From: Nitrospirota bacterium
GTDB lineage: Bacteria; Nitrospirota; Thermodesulfovibrionia; Thermodesulfovibrionales; Magnetobacteriaceae
Direction of reading: 5' to 3'
Assembly (NCBI GenBank): GCA_015233485.1
Contig: JADFXO010000245.1
Location: forward strand, 1 to 6,121
DNA length: 6,121 nt
Each line of letters starts with the position of its first letter. The first letter of the stretch is position 1. Position numbers and translations under genes: made by a program. The notes below the pieces were generated by a model that saw only the letters and a program-made list of their open reading frames with translations, did not search any database and had not been told where the DNA came from. Of the stretch, positions 5,292 through 6,121 are shown piece after piece.

Positions 5292-6121
5292 TTACGTAAT
5301 ATGTATATCAAGGAGGTCAATGATTTTTTGAGTTTTGCTTGTGATTTCAGCAGTGTACCAAGTATCATTTATTTTCACTTTTTTAATTTCGGATAAATAC
5401 GTAAGCAGATCATGCGGTGAAAACTTAGATAGCAAGTTTTTATTGGACAGCAGGCGATACAGAGAATAGTACCACTGAAGCGCAATAAATGTAATAAACA
5501 TCCAGCCTTCCAAAGCTTTTTCATCTTGCATATAAGTACTATCAGCGTTTAGAATGTTTTTCATGGCATCAATCATCACTTCAATATTGTTGCGGCTTTT
5601 ATAATTTGTATATATTTCTTCAGACGACGATTCGTTGATATTTGTTAATATCGCCATGGTGCCAAAATGTAGATGTTTTTTGAAGAAATTTTCAACAGTA
5701 TAAGTATCAGGATCTTTTTCGATACGGTTCAGGTAGTCGTGTTCTTCTTTATTCTTCAGATGCTCGTCAAGAAAACAATGTAGCATAAAATTTCCAACCG
5801 GATACGAGTAATACCATATATACCGGTTATTAAACTTGAAATATCCTCCGAGGTTACCTTTGCTTTTTAGTGGTTCATAGTCAACCATATTGCTGGTTCG
5901 TCTTAGGGGGATAATAAAACGCAATTGCTCTTCCTGCAATTGTGCCACATTGCTTTGCGAGTAAAAGCCTTTGTCGGCAATTATTATAGCATCCTTTATG
6001 CTACTTTCTTCAAGGATCAGCTTAAAAGCTTTAACCTCTCTTATATTACCTGGAACAATCCTGTAGTACATTGGATATTGCATGGTAGCTGAGTATATAA
6101 AAAGTAAATTTACTTGAGGAG
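5292..6121 (-). CDS. IS4-type DDE transposase, 5' end outside the window
   Basis: This is the C-terminal part of a cut-and-paste transposase of the IS4 superfamily (DDE_Tnp_1 type), which cuts and joins the ends of its own element. Counting from the in-frame Met at 6083, the visible part includes YYRIVPGNIREVKAF, then IIIADKGFYS with Asp37 as the likely second catalytic Asp. YKSRNNIEVMIDAMK (161-175) matches the IS4 signature Y-(2)-R-(3)-E-(6)-K exactly, with Glu168 as the catalytic Glu. The first catalytic Asp is not in the window. The Met at 6083 is not the real start: the frame stays open to the edge and reads PQVNLLFIYSAT before it, as expected inside this domain. No frameshift or stop interrupts the visible part, so the element may be intact. 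It is more AT-rich than the phospholipase gene. The downstream end of the element should lie in the next hundred bases, but the matching inverted repeat is off the window. Confidence 0.9.
   Translation of the reverse strand, partial: PQVNLLFIYSATMQYPMYYRIVPGNIREVKAFKLILEESSIKDAIIIADKGFYSQSNVAQLQEEQLRFIIPLRRTSNMVDYEPLKSKGNLGGYFKFNNRYIWYYSYPVGNFMLHCFLDEHLKNKEEHDYLNRIEKDPDTYTVENFFKKHLHFGTMAILTNINESSSEEIYTNYKSRNNIEVMIDAMKNILNADSTYMQDEKALEGWMFITFIALQWYYSLYRLLSNKNLLSKFSPHDLLTYLSEIKKVKINDTWYTAEITSKTQKIIDLLDIHIT
5292..6121 (-). mobile_element. Insertion sequence of the IS4 group, incomplete in window
   Basis: The transposase defines an IS4-group element entering from the right edge. Its left boundary is somewhere between about 5200 and 5291 and cannot be fixed, because the other terminal inverted repeat and any target duplication are out of view. 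Its transposase points towards the exported repeat protein, so read-through into that gene is possible. Confidence 0.75.

Noticed and set aside
5311..5328. A perfect AGGAGGT followed by ATG on the plus strand
   Set aside because: The ATG is followed by a stop after three codons and the site lies inside the transposase gene on the opposite strand, so it is coincidence.

Overview
The window reads as ordinary bacterial DNA with all convincing genes on the minus strand, so transcription runs from right to left. The organism is probably Gram-negative. The second gene carries a Sec-type signal peptide and ends in a long alternating aromatic beta pattern like an outer-membrane or secreted protein, and the phospholipase-like gene belongs to a type I associate with proteobacteria and related phyla. 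I cannot assign a genus. The right-hand transposase is visibly more AT-rich than the phospholipase gene, as expected for an insertion sequence.

Layout in the direction of transcription: (1) 6121-5292, the C-terminal two thirds of an IS4-type DDE transposase; its reading frame stays open through the right window edge, so the gene starts outside. (2) 5291-5059, a spacer with an A/T hairpin, a TATAAT box preceded by two TGCAAC direct repeats 11 bp apart, and a weak 50-codon ORF that may be a gene remnant. (3) 5058-3343, an exported Thr/Ile-rich repeat protein of unknown function with three kinds of internal repeat and a beta-rich C-terminal domain. (4) 3342-3221, an intergenic stretch with a strong GC-rich hairpin and a 10-codon ORF with a good ribosome binding site that overlaps the next start. 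(5) 3220-251, a 989-residue patatin/cPLA2-like protein whose catalytic Ser and Asp halves are separated by a large multi-pass membrane region. (6) 250-1, a weak hairpin, a plausible promoter, and an unrecognised ORF that runs off the left edge.

The exported repeat protein and the membrane phospholipase-like protein are adjacent, co-directional and separated by about 120 bp. They may form a cell-envelope pair, one acting on lipids at the membrane and the other sitting outside it, but only position supports that. The points most worth a second look are the split patatin domain, the leader ORF in front of it, the 105-bp tandem repeat whose copies differ only at amino-acid-changing codons, and the uncharacterised left-edge ORF.
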